Below the pieces are notes generated by a model. It worked only from the letters and a program-made list of their open reading frames with translations. It was not told the origin of the DNA and ran no database searches. A stretch of DNA of 64,000 bases, taken from positions 21,377-85,376 of the forward strand of contig CAZKYX010000003.1 in assembly GCA_964557125.1 (NCBI GenBank), given 5' to 3'. Positions 26,409 through 34,433 of the stretch are shown here, piece by piece (position 1 is the first letter of the stretch; the number at the start of each line of letters is the position of its first letter). The DNA is from CAZKYX01 sp964557125 (GTDB lineage Bacteria; Patescibacteriota; Microgenomatia; Levybacterales; GWA1-39-11). The position numbers and the translations under genes were made by a program.

Positions 26409-28717
26409 AGTTTTTTCCTCCGTAAAAGCAAAGAGTTGCCAACTACTGAAACTGATGATAATCCCATTGCAAGTCCTGCAAAAATTGGACTGAGAAAGAT
26501 TCCGAAAAGCGGATATAAAACTCCAGCAGCGAGTGGAATTCCAACAGTATTATAAATAAATGCCCAAAAAAGATTTTGCTTTATAGTTTTCATCGTTGCT
26601 CTTGAAAGTACAATGGCTTCAGGAATTTTAGAAAGGTCACCACTCAATAATGTTATATCGGCACTTTCTATTGCAATATCTGTCCCAGTTGCCATAGCAA
26701 TTCCTACATTTGCTTGTGTGAGTGCGGGCGCATCATTAATTCCATCTCCAACCATAGCCACATTTTTACCTTCTTTTTGGAGAGCCATAATAATTTTTGA
26801 TTTATCTTGAGGCAATACCTCAGCCTTCACCTTATCAATTCTAACTTGACCAGCGATATGCTCTGCGGCTTTTTGGTTATCACCAGTTATCATTACTGTT
26901 TCAATCCCTAACCGATGGAGCCTCTCAATTGTTTTAGCAACACCGGACTTAATTGTATCGCTTATTGCCAATATTCCAATATTTTTTCCACTCTTATCTA
27001 GAAGTATAACTGTTTTTCCCTCACTTTGAAGTCTAGCAACTTCAGGTATGTTCCTTTCTTTATCATTCGGTTTTCTTATTTCAAATGCATCATTCTTAAT
27101 TTTTGCATATACACCGGAACCTTCTTTCTCAGAAAAATCACTTATTTTGACAAGCTCAATTCCACTCATCTCTGCTTTTAAAGTCACAGCCAGAGCCAAG
27201 GGGTGTTGGGATTGTTTTTCCAGACTTGCAGCAAATCTAAGAATATCTTCCTCAGTTACCGATTTCTCCAAAGAGACAATATCTGTTACGGTGGGCTTTC
27301 CGAGAGTTAATGTGCCTGTTTTATCAAATACAATTAAATTTACGTCATGAAGCTTTTCAAGACTTTGCGCATTCTTGATGAGTATTCCATGCTCTGCCCC
27401 TTTTCCAACACCTACAATAATTGCCGTTGGAGTGGCAAGACCCAATGCGCATGGGCAAGCGATAACGAGTATTCCAACAAAAGAAAGAATAGTAAATGAT
27501 AATGCCTGAGTCATTCCTAGAAAATAAGAACCTATGATTATCCACACAATGAAAGTCACAACCGCGATAACCAATACCGACGGAATGAAAATAGAAGAAA
27601 CTTTGTCGGCGAGGTTTTGGATTTCTGCTTTAGACCCCTGCGCCTCCTCAACCATTCTTACAATTTGCGCCAACATCGTGCTCTCACCGACTTTCTCGAC
27701 TCGAAAAAGAAAACTGCCCTGCCTATTTATCGTTGAACCAATAATTCTATCCCCAACCTTCCTGTCTTGAGGTAGTGGCTCCCCATTTATCATCGACTCG
27801 TCAATTGAGGAGGTCCCCTCAACAATAACACCATCGACAGGAATTTTTCCTCCGGGCTTCACTCTGACAATATCCCCAACTATAACCTCTGCTACTGAGA
27901 TTTCAATTTCTTTTCCTTCTCTTACTACAAGCGCTGTTTTTGCCTGAAGATTCATTAACTTTTCAATGGCTTCTCCGGTTTTTAGTTTTGAGCGGGATTC
28001 TAGATACTTACCAAATGTAATAAAGCCTATTACGACAATAACCACGTCAAAATATAAGTATTCCGGTAGGGAAAGAAATAATCCCAAGGAAGGAAAAAAG
28101 AATACGGTACTGCTATATAAATACGCGGTTAGAGTCCCAATTCCAACTAAAGAATCCATATTTGCTACTCTAAATTTGATAAATCTCAAAAGTGCTTCCA
28201 AATATGGTTTGCCTATCCAAAAAATAAATATTGAAGAAACTATAAATGAGAGAGTGTTAAAGATGGTCATGGGTATTTGAATCATGGGAATAAAGTCAGG
28301 AAAGAATTTTGCTAAGATATCCCACATCATATATACAAATACAAACAGGGCGATAGGCATTGAAAAATTAACTTTTGTTTTCAAATGTGAGAGCTCCTTT
28401 AATTTTTCCTCTTTTGTTTGTGTCAAACCTAAATGCTCGGAGTGGTCATCTGAAATCTTTTCTCCCATACCACCTCCATGGGTAGACATATCATGTCCAA
28501 AATGTTCTGCCGGAGTTAGTGAGTATCCTAATTTATTAATTTCATTATTCATATCCTCATTGGAAACTTTTTTGTCATCAAAAGAAATATTTGCCTTCTC
28601 TGTTGCAAAATTAACTTCACAACTTTCAACACCGGGAATTTTTTTGAGTTTTTTTACAATAATAGTACTGCAGCTCGCACAATGCATTCCTTTGACATGA
28701 TAGCTTTTTTTTGTCAT
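26405..28717 (-). CDS. copA: Copper-translocating P1B-type ATPase
   Basis: This 770-residue Cu(I) exporter starts with an HMA domain (GMHCASC, Cys 13 and 16). A His/Met-rich linker follows (HFGHDMSTHGGGMG and DDHSEH, residues about 77-101), then the P1B core. The core has the CPCALGLATP transmembrane metal motif, the phosphorylation motif DKTGTLT, the HP motif (QHPLA) and GDGINDAPAL. The linker is CopB-like, whereas the CPC motif and HMA domain are CopA-like. It begins in an ATGA overlap with csoR. It pumps copper out of the cytoplasm under CsoR control. Confidence 0.94.
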   Translation of the reverse strand: MTKKSYHVKGMHCASCSTIIVKKLKKIPGVESCEVNFATEKANISFDDKKVSNEDMNNEINKLGYSLTPAEHFGHDMSTHGGGMGEKISDDHSEHLGLTQTKEEKLKELSHLKTKVNFSMPIALFVFVYMMWDILAKFFPDFIPMIQIPMTIFNTLSFIVSSIFIFWIGKPYLEALLRFIKFRVANMDSLVGIGTLTAYLYSSTVFFFPSLGLFLSLPEYLYFDVVIVVIGFITFGKYLESRSKLKTGEAIEKLMNLQAKTALVVREGKEIEISVAEVIVGDIVRVKPGGKIPVDGVIVEGTSSIDESMINGEPLPQDRKVGDRIIGSTINRQGSFLFRVEKVGESTMLAQIVRMVEEAQGSKAEIQNLADKVSSIFIPSVLVIAVVTFIVWIIIGSYFLGMTQALSFTILSFVGILVIACPCALGLATPTAIIVGVGKGAEHGILIKNAQSLEKLHDVNLIVFDKTGTLTLGKPTVTDIVSLEKSVTEEDILRFAASLEKQSQHPLALAVTLKAEMSGIELVKISDFSEKEGSGVYAKIKNDAFEIRKPNDKERNIPEVARLQSEGKTVILLDKSGKNIGILAISDTIKSGVAKTIERLHRLGIETVMITGDNQKAAEHIAGQVRIDKVKAEVLPQDKSKIIMALQKEGKNVAMVGDGINDAPALTQANVGIAMATGTDIAIESADITLLSGDLSKIPEAIVLSRATMKTIKQNLFWAFIYNTVGIPLAAGVLYPLFGIFLSPIFAGLAMGLSSVSVVGNSLLLRRKKL

Positions 28718-28986
28718 TTATTAATCCTCTTAAATAGCTTTACCATTTCTTCAATTGCTTTCTCTTTTTCTTCGTGGAATTGATGAGCAACGTGAGTTGA
28801 GAGGTGTCTTTCAAAAAGAACACTATCAAGACTTTTAATTGAATTTTGGATAGCTAGGCTTTGATTAAGAAGGTCAATGCAGTACTCATCTTTATCTATC
28901 ATTCTCTGCAATCCATCAAGTTGGCCTTTAATAATATTTATTCTTTTTTGGGCGGATTCTTTGACGCTTTCGTAGTTGGATTTCAT
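28714..28986 (-). CDS. csoR: CsoR-family copper-sensing repressor
   Basis: This 90-residue all-helical repressor belongs to the CsoR/RcnR family. The metal-ligand positions are Cys36, His61 and His65; canonical CsoR has Cys-His-Cys. Thermus thermophilus CsoR is a known Cys-His-His copper sensor, and there is no N-terminal His like that of RcnR, so copper sensing fits best. It heads the operon csoR-copA-TauE/cupredoxin-copZ-DUF305. Its promoter is TTGACA-17-TATGAT with the -10 ending 6 nt before the ATG, so the mRNA is probably leaderless. The operator is a palindrome lying in the promoter. Confidence 0.9.
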   Translation of the reverse strand: MKSNYESVKESAQKRINIIKGQLDGLQRMIDKDEYCIDLLNQSLAIQNSIKSLDSVLFERHLSTHVAHQFHEEKEKAIEEMVKLFKRINK

Positions 28987-29568
28987 TCACTTATCATATA
29001 CCCCAGTGGGGTATATGTCAATTAAGCAAATGTTGCTATACATTTCCAGTGAGAGTACTCCGCTTTGTTTTTCAGAAACCATAAAGCTTTCGTATTTTTG
29101 TAATTCTGGGAGTGGTTCTGTAAGCTGGGAGAAGTAAATTTTTGTATTAAAAGAATATTGCGAAAGTTCTTCCTTAAATGAACATTTATTCACGTCCCCC
29201 GAAAGAATAAGATTTTTTAAGTTTTTCACAGCATTAAAAACTTGCCTACTGTAAAATTCTATATTTTTGAGCAAAATAACGTAGTCACTGATATCTGAAG
29301 TTTTAGAAACGAATTCTAAAAATTCTTCGGTTTTTTCTTTTGTAAAAAACTGAGCATTCTCCTCAGTACCAGTCTGTTTTATAAATTCTTCCCTAGCATA
29401 AGGATAACCAGTTAGTGCAACTACTTTTGCTCCTTGAGAACAAAGAGTTGCAAGAACACTCATGGTAAAAAGAGAAGCGCCAACAGGCTCCTCCCCATGA
29501 ATTAATAAAGGAAGCTCAGACTCAGTAAAATGGAATTCGTTATTGTCGAGAAAAATCTTATTAAGCAT
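28987..29568 (-). CDS. Unknown 193-residue protein upstream of csoR
   Basis: I do not recognise this protein. It begins MLNKIFLD and has a GEEPVGASLFT stretch near residue 24 that resembles a degenerate P-loop, followed by an alternating strand-helix pattern, so a RecA-like or Rossmann-like ATPase fold is possible. The start at 29568 is preferred because TATACT (29581-29576) lies 7 nt before it; an in-frame extension to 29598 would run into the terminator hairpin. Its last dozen codons run through the csoR promoter and operator, and its stop abuts the csoR ATG. Copper-linked function is possible from position only. Confidence 0.6.
   Translation of the reverse strand: MLNKIFLDNNEFHFTESELPLLIHGEEPVGASLFTMSVLATLCSQGAKVVALTGYPYAREEFIKQTGTEENAQFFTKEKTEEFLEFVSKTSDISDYVILLKNIEFYSRQVFNAVKNLKNLILSGDVNKCSFKEELSQYSFNTKIYFSQLTEPLPELQKYESFMVSEKQSGVLSLEMYSNICLIDIYPTGVYDK
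28993..29021 (-). promoter_or_regulatory. csoR promoter and CsoR operator
   Basis: On the minus strand the -35 is TTGACA (29021-29016), the spacer is 17 nt and the -10 is TATGAT (28998-28993), with the csoR ATG 6 nt further on. A perfect inverted repeat with 10-bp arms CATATACCCC and GGGGTATATG around a 3-nt centre occupies 28995-29017. It covers the spacer and -10 and matches the GC-rich-core palindromes of CsoR operators. Binding there would block RNA polymerase directly. Confidence 0.9.
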
Positions 29569-29581
29569 TAAGGAAAGTATA

Positions 29582-29617
29582 ACAAAAGGCGACATCACAC
29601 TCCCAGTGTGTGATGTC
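29582..29617 (-). terminator. Rho-independent terminator after the Nramp-related gene
   Basis: A perfect inverted repeat with 10-bp arms (GACATCACAC and GTGTGATGTC, 29591-29617, 7-nt loop) is followed on the minus strand by GCCTTTTGTT. It lies 36 nt after the stop of the Nramp-related gene and just upstream of the -10 of the next gene. Confidence 0.8.
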
Positions 29618-29652
29618 TATATCCGCTGATAATACAAAAATCACCCAAACTA

Positions 29653-31056
29653 TCAGAATGTTTGTTTTAGAAATTTGTCGTAAATAACGTACACACTAAA
29701 TCCTCCATAGAAAAGAAACGCAAGACTCATGGCTACAAATCGCAACCTTGAAGGTCTTATTTCCTTATCAAGACTCGTCATATTCAGCCACAAAGTAAGT
29801 CCGGTGTGAACAAACATAGCCATTGCATTTAGTACCGCAGCTGTAATAACGAGTTGTAACGGCTCTGTAAAACCCAACATCATAATCACAACCCCAGCCA
29901 ATATTTGCATCCATAAAACGATGTAATACAGCTTTCGAAGATTTTTTTCTTTTAATTTACCGAAAGAACTTAAGATAACGTTTTCAGAGAGAATTCTACT
30001 TGTTGCATCAAATACCCCAAGTTGGGTGCCAAATAATGTAAGAGACACAACAAGCAAGAAAAATGTTCCAACAAGAGGTAATATCATTTTCCCAATAAAT
30101 TGCGCCTCCATTATGACAAAATTAACACCCTGAGCAATTCCGGGCTGGCCATGAACTGTTGAGTACGAAAGAAGAGCAAGTAGCAATATTGTTATTGCCC
30201 CAGTCAACCAAAACACGACAAAATGTTCCACATTTATGTTTTTCCACCAAACCTTAAATCTACTTACATTCTCCTGCGTTGGCTCAAATTTACTCCCTGT
30301 CAATGAAATGTTTTCCACCTTGCCTGTCAAAAGAGAAGTAATCCTACCCCCAAACTTTCCCATACCGTATCCCTTTTCCTTAACATAAAAGGATTGTGCC
30401 AAATTCAGATTTCCACCTGCCCCAGCATAAGCCAATGCACCCAAGAATGAAGCAATGGCAATTCCTGCCGGAAGAAATAAATACCCCTCACCAACTCCTA
30501 CGGTGCCCTGCGCCAAAAGAACCCAACTATGTGGTTTTGAAAGGAAAACGCTTAACACAAAGATTGAAGGAACCCCTATCATAATGATTGTTTTCTGAAG
30601 GGTTTCAACGGTTTTGTATAGGACAGGACCAAGTGACAAAATGACACCGATGATAATGAGAAATCCCATTGCTAAGTATTGTGTCTCTTGAATACCTGCG
30701 ACAGTACCAAAAAACTTAGCAGAGGACGCAATAATTCCAGGGTACATCCAAGGAATAAAAGTCGATAGTAAAAACCAGAATGAAATAAACCTTAATTTTC
30801 TCGACAATCCAACAAAAATACTCTCACCATGTGCCAGCGCATACCTCTCAATTTCCATATTCATAAAGAATTGAAATGATATACCAAGAATAGCTCCCCA
30901 AATAATTCCCAAACCATAATTTGCACTTAAGTATGGCCAGAGGATTACCTCACCACTCCCAAGACCCAATGCCAAAAGTATAAAACTAGGACCAATTAGT
31001 TTTTTAATTGAAAGAGGTTGGGGAAGTTCTTGTATATCTAGCGGCTTTAGGTGCAT
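29653..31056 (-). CDS. Nramp-related membrane transporter lacking the DPGN motif
   Basis: This 467-residue protein has 11-12 membrane helices and the general pattern of the Nramp (SLC11)-related superfamily. In helix 1 the DPGN metal-binding motif of true Nramp transporters is replaced by GLGSGEV (IGPSFILLALGLGSGE), and no MPH-type motif is visible in helix 6. It therefore probably moves something other than the usual divalent metals. The start at 31056 is supported by TATAAT (31069-31064) exactly 7 nt upstream. Its message ends at a strong hairpin terminator. It is not part of the csoR operon. Confidence 0.72.
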   Translation of the reverse strand: MHLKPLDIQELPQPLSIKKLIGPSFILLALGLGSGEVILWPYLSANYGLGIIWGAILGISFQFFMNMEIERYALAHGESIFVGLSRKLRFISFWFLLSTFIPWMYPGIIASSAKFFGTVAGIQETQYLAMGFLIIIGVILSLGPVLYKTVETLQKTIIMIGVPSIFVLSVFLSKPHSWVLLAQGTVGVGEGYLFLPAGIAIASFLGALAYAGAGGNLNLAQSFYVKEKGYGMGKFGGRITSLLTGKVENISLTGSKFEPTQENVSRFKVWWKNINVEHFVVFWLTGAITILLLALLSYSTVHGQPGIAQGVNFVIMEAQFIGKMILPLVGTFFLLVVSLTLFGTQLGVFDATSRILSENVILSSFGKLKEKNLRKLYYIVLWMQILAGVVIMMLGFTEPLQLVITAAVLNAMAMFVHTGLTLWLNMTSLDKEIRPSRLRFVAMSLAFLFYGGFSVYVIYDKFLKQTF

Positions 31057-31125
31057 ATGATAAATTATATACATACATACTTAATCACTAAAAAGAAATG
31101 AAATCAATGACAAGGATCATGGAAA

Positions 31126-31155
31126 TTGAATTCAAACCCCAATTTTCTGTATAAT
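31126..31155 (+). promoter_or_regulatory. Promoter for the tRNA-Glu region
   Basis: TTGAAT (31126-31131), an 18-nt spacer and TATAAT (31150-31155) form a good promoter. Transcription would start near 31162 and run through the tRNA-like scars, the GIY-YIG ORF and tRNA-Glu. Confidence 0.65.
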
Positions 31156-31174
31156 ATAGTGTTAGTTCAGACGA

Positions 31175-31286
31175 GGCCCCATAAGACAGGAGTCTTGTGA
31201 GCCCATGAGTACATGGCCCCATAGTTCCCGACGGATTCCATTCGTGCGGGATCCCGATAGTGTAACGTATCGGGACTAGCGGTTAG
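31175..31286 (+). repeat. Partial copies of the tRNA-Glu 5' end with a 50-nt double-hairpin insert
   Basis: GGCCCCATA, equal to nt 1-9 of the downstream tRNA-Glu, occurs at 31175-31183. Nt 1-11 recur at 31215-31225 and nt 12-22 at 31276-31286. Exactly 50 nt (31226-31275) separate those two halves and fold as two adjacent hairpins. The first is TCCCGACG paired with CGTGCGGGA (one bulged G); the second is TCCCGATA paired perfectly with TATCGGGA around an 8-nt loop. A further small hairpin AAGAC-AGGA-GTCTT lies at 31183-31196. The pattern looks like scars of repeated insertion at the tRNA 5' end. Confidence 0.75.
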
Positions 31287-31295
31287 TATTTATCT

Positions 31296-31529
31296 ATGTA
31301 TTACATGTACATGCTTAAAAGTATAAAGAGCGGGTCGTACTATATTGGTAGTACAAATGACTTCGAACGAAGATTTGAAGAACACAATACTGGCCACTCA
31401 AGGTATACTAAAAACAAAGGGCCGTTTGAACTATTCTACAAAGAAGAATATAATACCGGTTCTGAAGCTAAAGAAAGAGAATACTATTTGAAGTCATTAA
31501 TAAGCAGAAAAGCTATAGAGAAATTATAA
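31296..31529 (+). CDS. Mini GIY-YIG endonuclease
   Basis: This 77-residue protein is a minimal GIY-YIG nuclease domain. The first motif reads YMY (residues 3-5) and the second YYIGS (15-19). Arg25/Arg26 lie in the catalytic helix (FERRFEEHN), and the metal-binding Glu is in SEAKEREYYLK. Small free-standing members of this UvrC-N/URI-like type are common in many bacteria. Here it is enclosed between partial and complete copies of the tRNA-Glu 5' sequence and ends 5 nt before tRNA-Glu, so a homing or site-specific cleavage role is plausible. No convincing Shine-Dalgarno is visible. Confidence 0.82.
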   Translation: MYYMYMLKSIKSGSYYIGSTNDFERRFEEHNTGHSRYTKNKGPFELFYKEEYNTGSEAKEREYYLKSLISRKAIEKL

Positions 31530-31534
31530 AATTT

Positions 31535-31606
31535 GGCCCCATAGTCTAGCGGTTAGGACACTTGGTTCTCATCCAAGAGACCCGGATTCGAATTCCGGTG
31601 GGGTCA
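31535..31606 (+). tRNA. tRNA-Glu (anticodon CTC)
   Basis: The 72-nt cloverleaf has acceptor GGCCCCA paired with TGGGGTC, discriminator A, and a D arm GTCT/GGAC. The anticodon stem is CTTGG/CCAAG with loop TTCTCAT (anticodon CTC), and the T arm is CCGGA/TCCGG with loop TTCGAAT. CCA is not encoded. It reads GAG codons. Confidence 0.96.
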
Positions 31607-31715
31607 CTTAAGAACCAAAAAGATGAATGCTTCGAGATTGGATTGACAGGATTCTTCACAATTGAGATACTTGTGCCGTGGATGAGAATCAAAACCCAAC
31701 GCCTTATTCAGAGAA

Positions 31716-32489
31716 TCAAGCACAGACTACCCTAAATTCTAATATTGATTCAAGTGTTGTTCCCCCCCCAAGAGTTCGATCATTTACCGATAGTCCGTTT
31801 ACCTTTATATTTGCATTTTCAACTCCATTATGACTTGGGTCTTCAACATGGATGTCTATCTTTTTAACCTGCACTGAATAGTTAATCGTTGCGCTACCTG
31901 TGATTTCATAATCTGGTGTCCCAACCTGCCAGTTCTCAGGAATATTAACAGAAGTTGTATTATCTGTCGTTCCGTCGATTAAGATATTAAATGTTCCTGT
32001 AGGGACCTGAAGAAAATAATGCCCGTTGGAATCTGTTTGTTGGCCATAGTTAGTCCCAGTAGGCTGGTATTGAAAAGAGATATTTGAGTTTTCAAGAGGA
32101 TTACCCAAGTAATCTGTTATCGTTCCTTGAACAGTTACAGGGGGAGGAACTAGCGTGAAGTTTAATGAAGAGTTTTCAGATATTTGAAAGTCTTCTGTAA
32201 TCGAAATGCCTAAACCTTGTCCGCTTGGCGGAGTAACTCTAATATTATATGTTCCTTCCTCTACGTTGAGAGTGTAGTTGCCCACTGAATTACTTGATGC
32301 GCTTTGAACCACAGTGGTGGTATTTGCCTGAAGGACGTCAATTGTTGCTCCGGAAACATTGCCACCTGATGCTTTTGTGATTTTTCCAAACAAATTGTAG
32401 GTTGCGGCAGAAGCATTGGTTACAGTCATTAAGCTTAAAATTAGAACAAAAAGTGGTATGAGGATTAATTTGCCTAGAAGATTTTTCAT
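31716..32489 (-). CDS. Secreted carboxypeptidase-regulatory-like repeat protein, 3' truncated
   Basis: The protein starts with a signal peptide (MKNLLGKLILIPLFVLILSL) and contains three prealbumin-like carboxypeptidase-regulatory domains: about 30-110, 113-195 and a third from about 200. The first two are complete (YNLFGKITKASGG; VTVQGTITDYLGNP). The third breaks off after VNDRTLGGGTTLES, and the tail ESILEFRVVCA looks unrelated. The break lies just after a C8 homopolymer (31762-31769). It is about 110 nt from tRNA-Glu, so the 3' end was probably lost in a rearrangement at the tRNA. It lacks a C-terminal anchor that such proteins often have. Confidence 0.7.
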   Translation of the reverse strand: MKNLLGKLILIPLFVLILSLMTVTNASAATYNLFGKITKASGGNVSGATIDVLQANTTTVVQSASSNSVGNYTLNVEEGTYNIRVTPPSGQGLGISITEDFQISENSSLNFTLVPPPVTVQGTITDYLGNPLENSNISFQYQPTGTNYGQQTDSNGHYFLQVPTGTFNILIDGTTDNTTSVNIPENWQVGTPDYEITGSATINYSVQVKKIDIHVEDPSHNGVENANIKVNGLSVNDRTLGGGTTLESILEFRVVCA

Positions 32490-32552
32490 AGCAGAACAAA
32501 GTCTATATTTATCATGATACAAATCGATAATTGATGTCAATATATCAAATAT

Positions 32553-34295
32553 TTAATTTGAAATATTAAACTTAATTGGTTGATTATTTAATATCTGTGT
32601 ATAAAGATATTTTGTCTGCAGATTTGGTGATAATTTGTACGCTATTGTAGCAGCATTTAGAGCTTTCTTTTGATTTTTTAGTTCATATTCTGAAATGGCC
32701 AACACTAAATACAACTGCAAGTCATCGCGATGATCCTTAATACCTAAAGTCGCAATTCTTATTGCTTCTTTAAAGTTTTTTTCCTGAAACAGTAGAGTTG
32801 CTAATGCCTCATACGTGCTTTTGTTGTGAGTACGGTTGCTTGCAAAATTTTTACCTTCAAGTGCTTTGTAAAAATACTCGAGGGCTTTTTCTTTTTGTCC
32901 CAAATTAAGATACGTTGAACCAACATTTTTAAGGCTAGATTCATGAGGAAACATCTCAACGGATTTTAGAAAATGTTTTAATGCAGTTCTGTGATCATTG
33001 TTCTCCAATACCAAAAGTGTTCCGTACATATTTTGCATATCAAAATTGTTTTCTATTTTAATATCATGCGAAGCAAGAGCAAAATAAGAATTCCAGTTAG
33101 CATTTCTTGCGTAAGTTCTCAGGGAAAGTATTATTAGAACTAAGATAGTTGAACCTAAAATTAGGCTTCTGATATTGTTTTTTAATTCAAATGTTGAGAG
33201 CACAACTCCAATCACTCCTAGTAACCCGGCGAGAGGAAAATAGAAATACCGGTCAGCAACTGTAAGATCAAGAGGGCTAAATGGTGTGAAAGTAACGCAT
33301 CCAAATAAAAACCACGTCAGGAAGAACAAATACAAATTGAATAATTGCTTATTTCCTTTTCTTAGACTTCTACCAAAATAGATAATTGCACTAAATAAAA
33401 TAGTAATTCCAATTATAGGAATTACGAAATTATTGAGATCGGGATTTTTTACTATCCATTGCTGATTTATCGCTAACTTATAGGGGAAAATTAAAGTTTT
33501 TAGGTAGTAGAAAAAAACCGCAGGAGTATTAATTACTTTTTCAAGGAGAGTTAACTCTCGAAACGGAGAAAAATAATCGTAATCAAAATATACTTTACCA
33601 TAAACGAATCTGCAAAAAAGATATGTAGCTGCTACTAATCCTTCAACAAGTAACAACCGAAATGCATTACCCCTTCTATAGATAAACTGCAACAATATGA
33701 TCAATATAAAAAATATGAACCCAGTCTCTCTAGTAAAAACAGAAAGAAGAAGGAGTAAATATGTCGCAACTAGTACTTTATAGGAATTATTCTTTCTAAA
33801 ACTGACAATTAGCCCTCCAATTCCTAGAAGAAACGACAAAGGAACTAATGTTGCCGACACCCATGCAACTGACTCGACCTGTATTGGATGAACCAAAAAA
33901 AACAAGCAAAGAAAAAACGACAGTTTCTTATTGATAAATTTTGAAAATAGATAAAAAAGCATACTCACGCTTCCTATATGTATAGCTACTTGAAAAAAGT
34001 GATAAAAGAATGGGTGTGCAGAAAAAAGGTTATAAAATACTGTTAAATAAAAAGTGAAAAAAGGACGATAATATATGCCTGTATTTAAAGCATTATTTCC
34101 TAAAAAATGTGACAATCCATTATTAGTTATCTGGGGGTTATATAGGAAGTTAGTCCAATCGTCCCAGACAAAACTTCCAAATAAAGCATTAAAATAAACA
34201 ACAAACCCAATAATTATGAAAAAAACTATTGCTTTTTTTGTAGTTAAAGGACCTTGAATTGCCTTAAAAGAAAGCGTTTCCTCATTCTCCATCAT
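32553..34295 (-). CDS. TMTC-like membrane protein with C-terminal TPRs, paralog A
   Basis: This 580-residue protein has an N-terminal GT-C-like membrane domain (about 20-400) with FVWDDW in the first outer loop, YYRPF, HPIQVES and DLTVADRYFYFPLAGLLG. Tetratricopeptide repeats follow (about 420-575, for example YLNLGQKEKALEYFYKAL). This is the architecture of TMTC proteins, which in animals are O-mannosyltransferases. It probably glycosylates exported proteins, with the TPRs binding substrate. A second ATG follows the first directly; an AT-rich -10-like sequence lies just upstream. Two paralogs occur at 43933-45678 and 45774-47450. Confidence 0.78.
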   Translation of the reverse strand: MMENEETLSFKAIQGPLTTKKAIVFFIIIGFVVYFNALFGSFVWDDWTNFLYNPQITNNGLSHFLGNNALNTGIYYRPFFTFYLTVFYNLFSAHPFFYHFFQVAIHIGSVSMLFYLFSKFINKKLSFFLCLFFLVHPIQVESVAWVSATLVPLSFLLGIGGLIVSFRKNNSYKVLVATYLLLLLSVFTRETGFIFFILIILLQFIYRRGNAFRLLLVEGLVAATYLFCRFVYGKVYFDYDYFSPFRELTLLEKVINTPAVFFYYLKTLIFPYKLAINQQWIVKNPDLNNFVIPIIGITILFSAIIYFGRSLRKGNKQLFNLYLFFLTWFLFGCVTFTPFSPLDLTVADRYFYFPLAGLLGVIGVVLSTFELKNNIRSLILGSTILVLIILSLRTYARNANWNSYFALASHDIKIENNFDMQNMYGTLLVLENNDHRTALKHFLKSVEMFPHESSLKNVGSTYLNLGQKEKALEYFYKALEGKNFASNRTHNKSTYEALATLLFQEKNFKEAIRIATLGIKDHRDDLQLYLVLAISEYELKNQKKALNAATIAYKLSPNLQTKYLYTQILNNQPIKFNISN

Positions 34296-34433
34296 TTAAT
34301 AATATTATCACAACACAAATTCATCTTAAGTTGTAAAAATATATCAAACTGTGTCACATTAAGGTTATGCGACTTCCCTTTTATACTGTCTCATTTGTCT
34401 CATTTAGCCTCAAGTTAAGACAATCCAAAAAAC

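Noticed and set aside
31108..31119. TGAC-AAGG-ATCA, an FNR-like box upstream of the Nramp-related gene
   Set aside because: One core mismatch, no partner box 23 bp away, and centred about -57 rather than -41.5.
31604..31735. Open plus-strand frame running out of tRNA-Glu, ending in a basic peptide (RLIQRIKHRLP)
   Set aside because: It has no start codon of its own after the tRNA and would begin inside it. It may be the remnant of a lost gene but cannot be named.
32515..32526. TGAT-ACAA-ATCG near the truncated surface protein gene
   Set aside because: One core mismatch and no partner at the right spacing; likely chance in AT-rich DNA.
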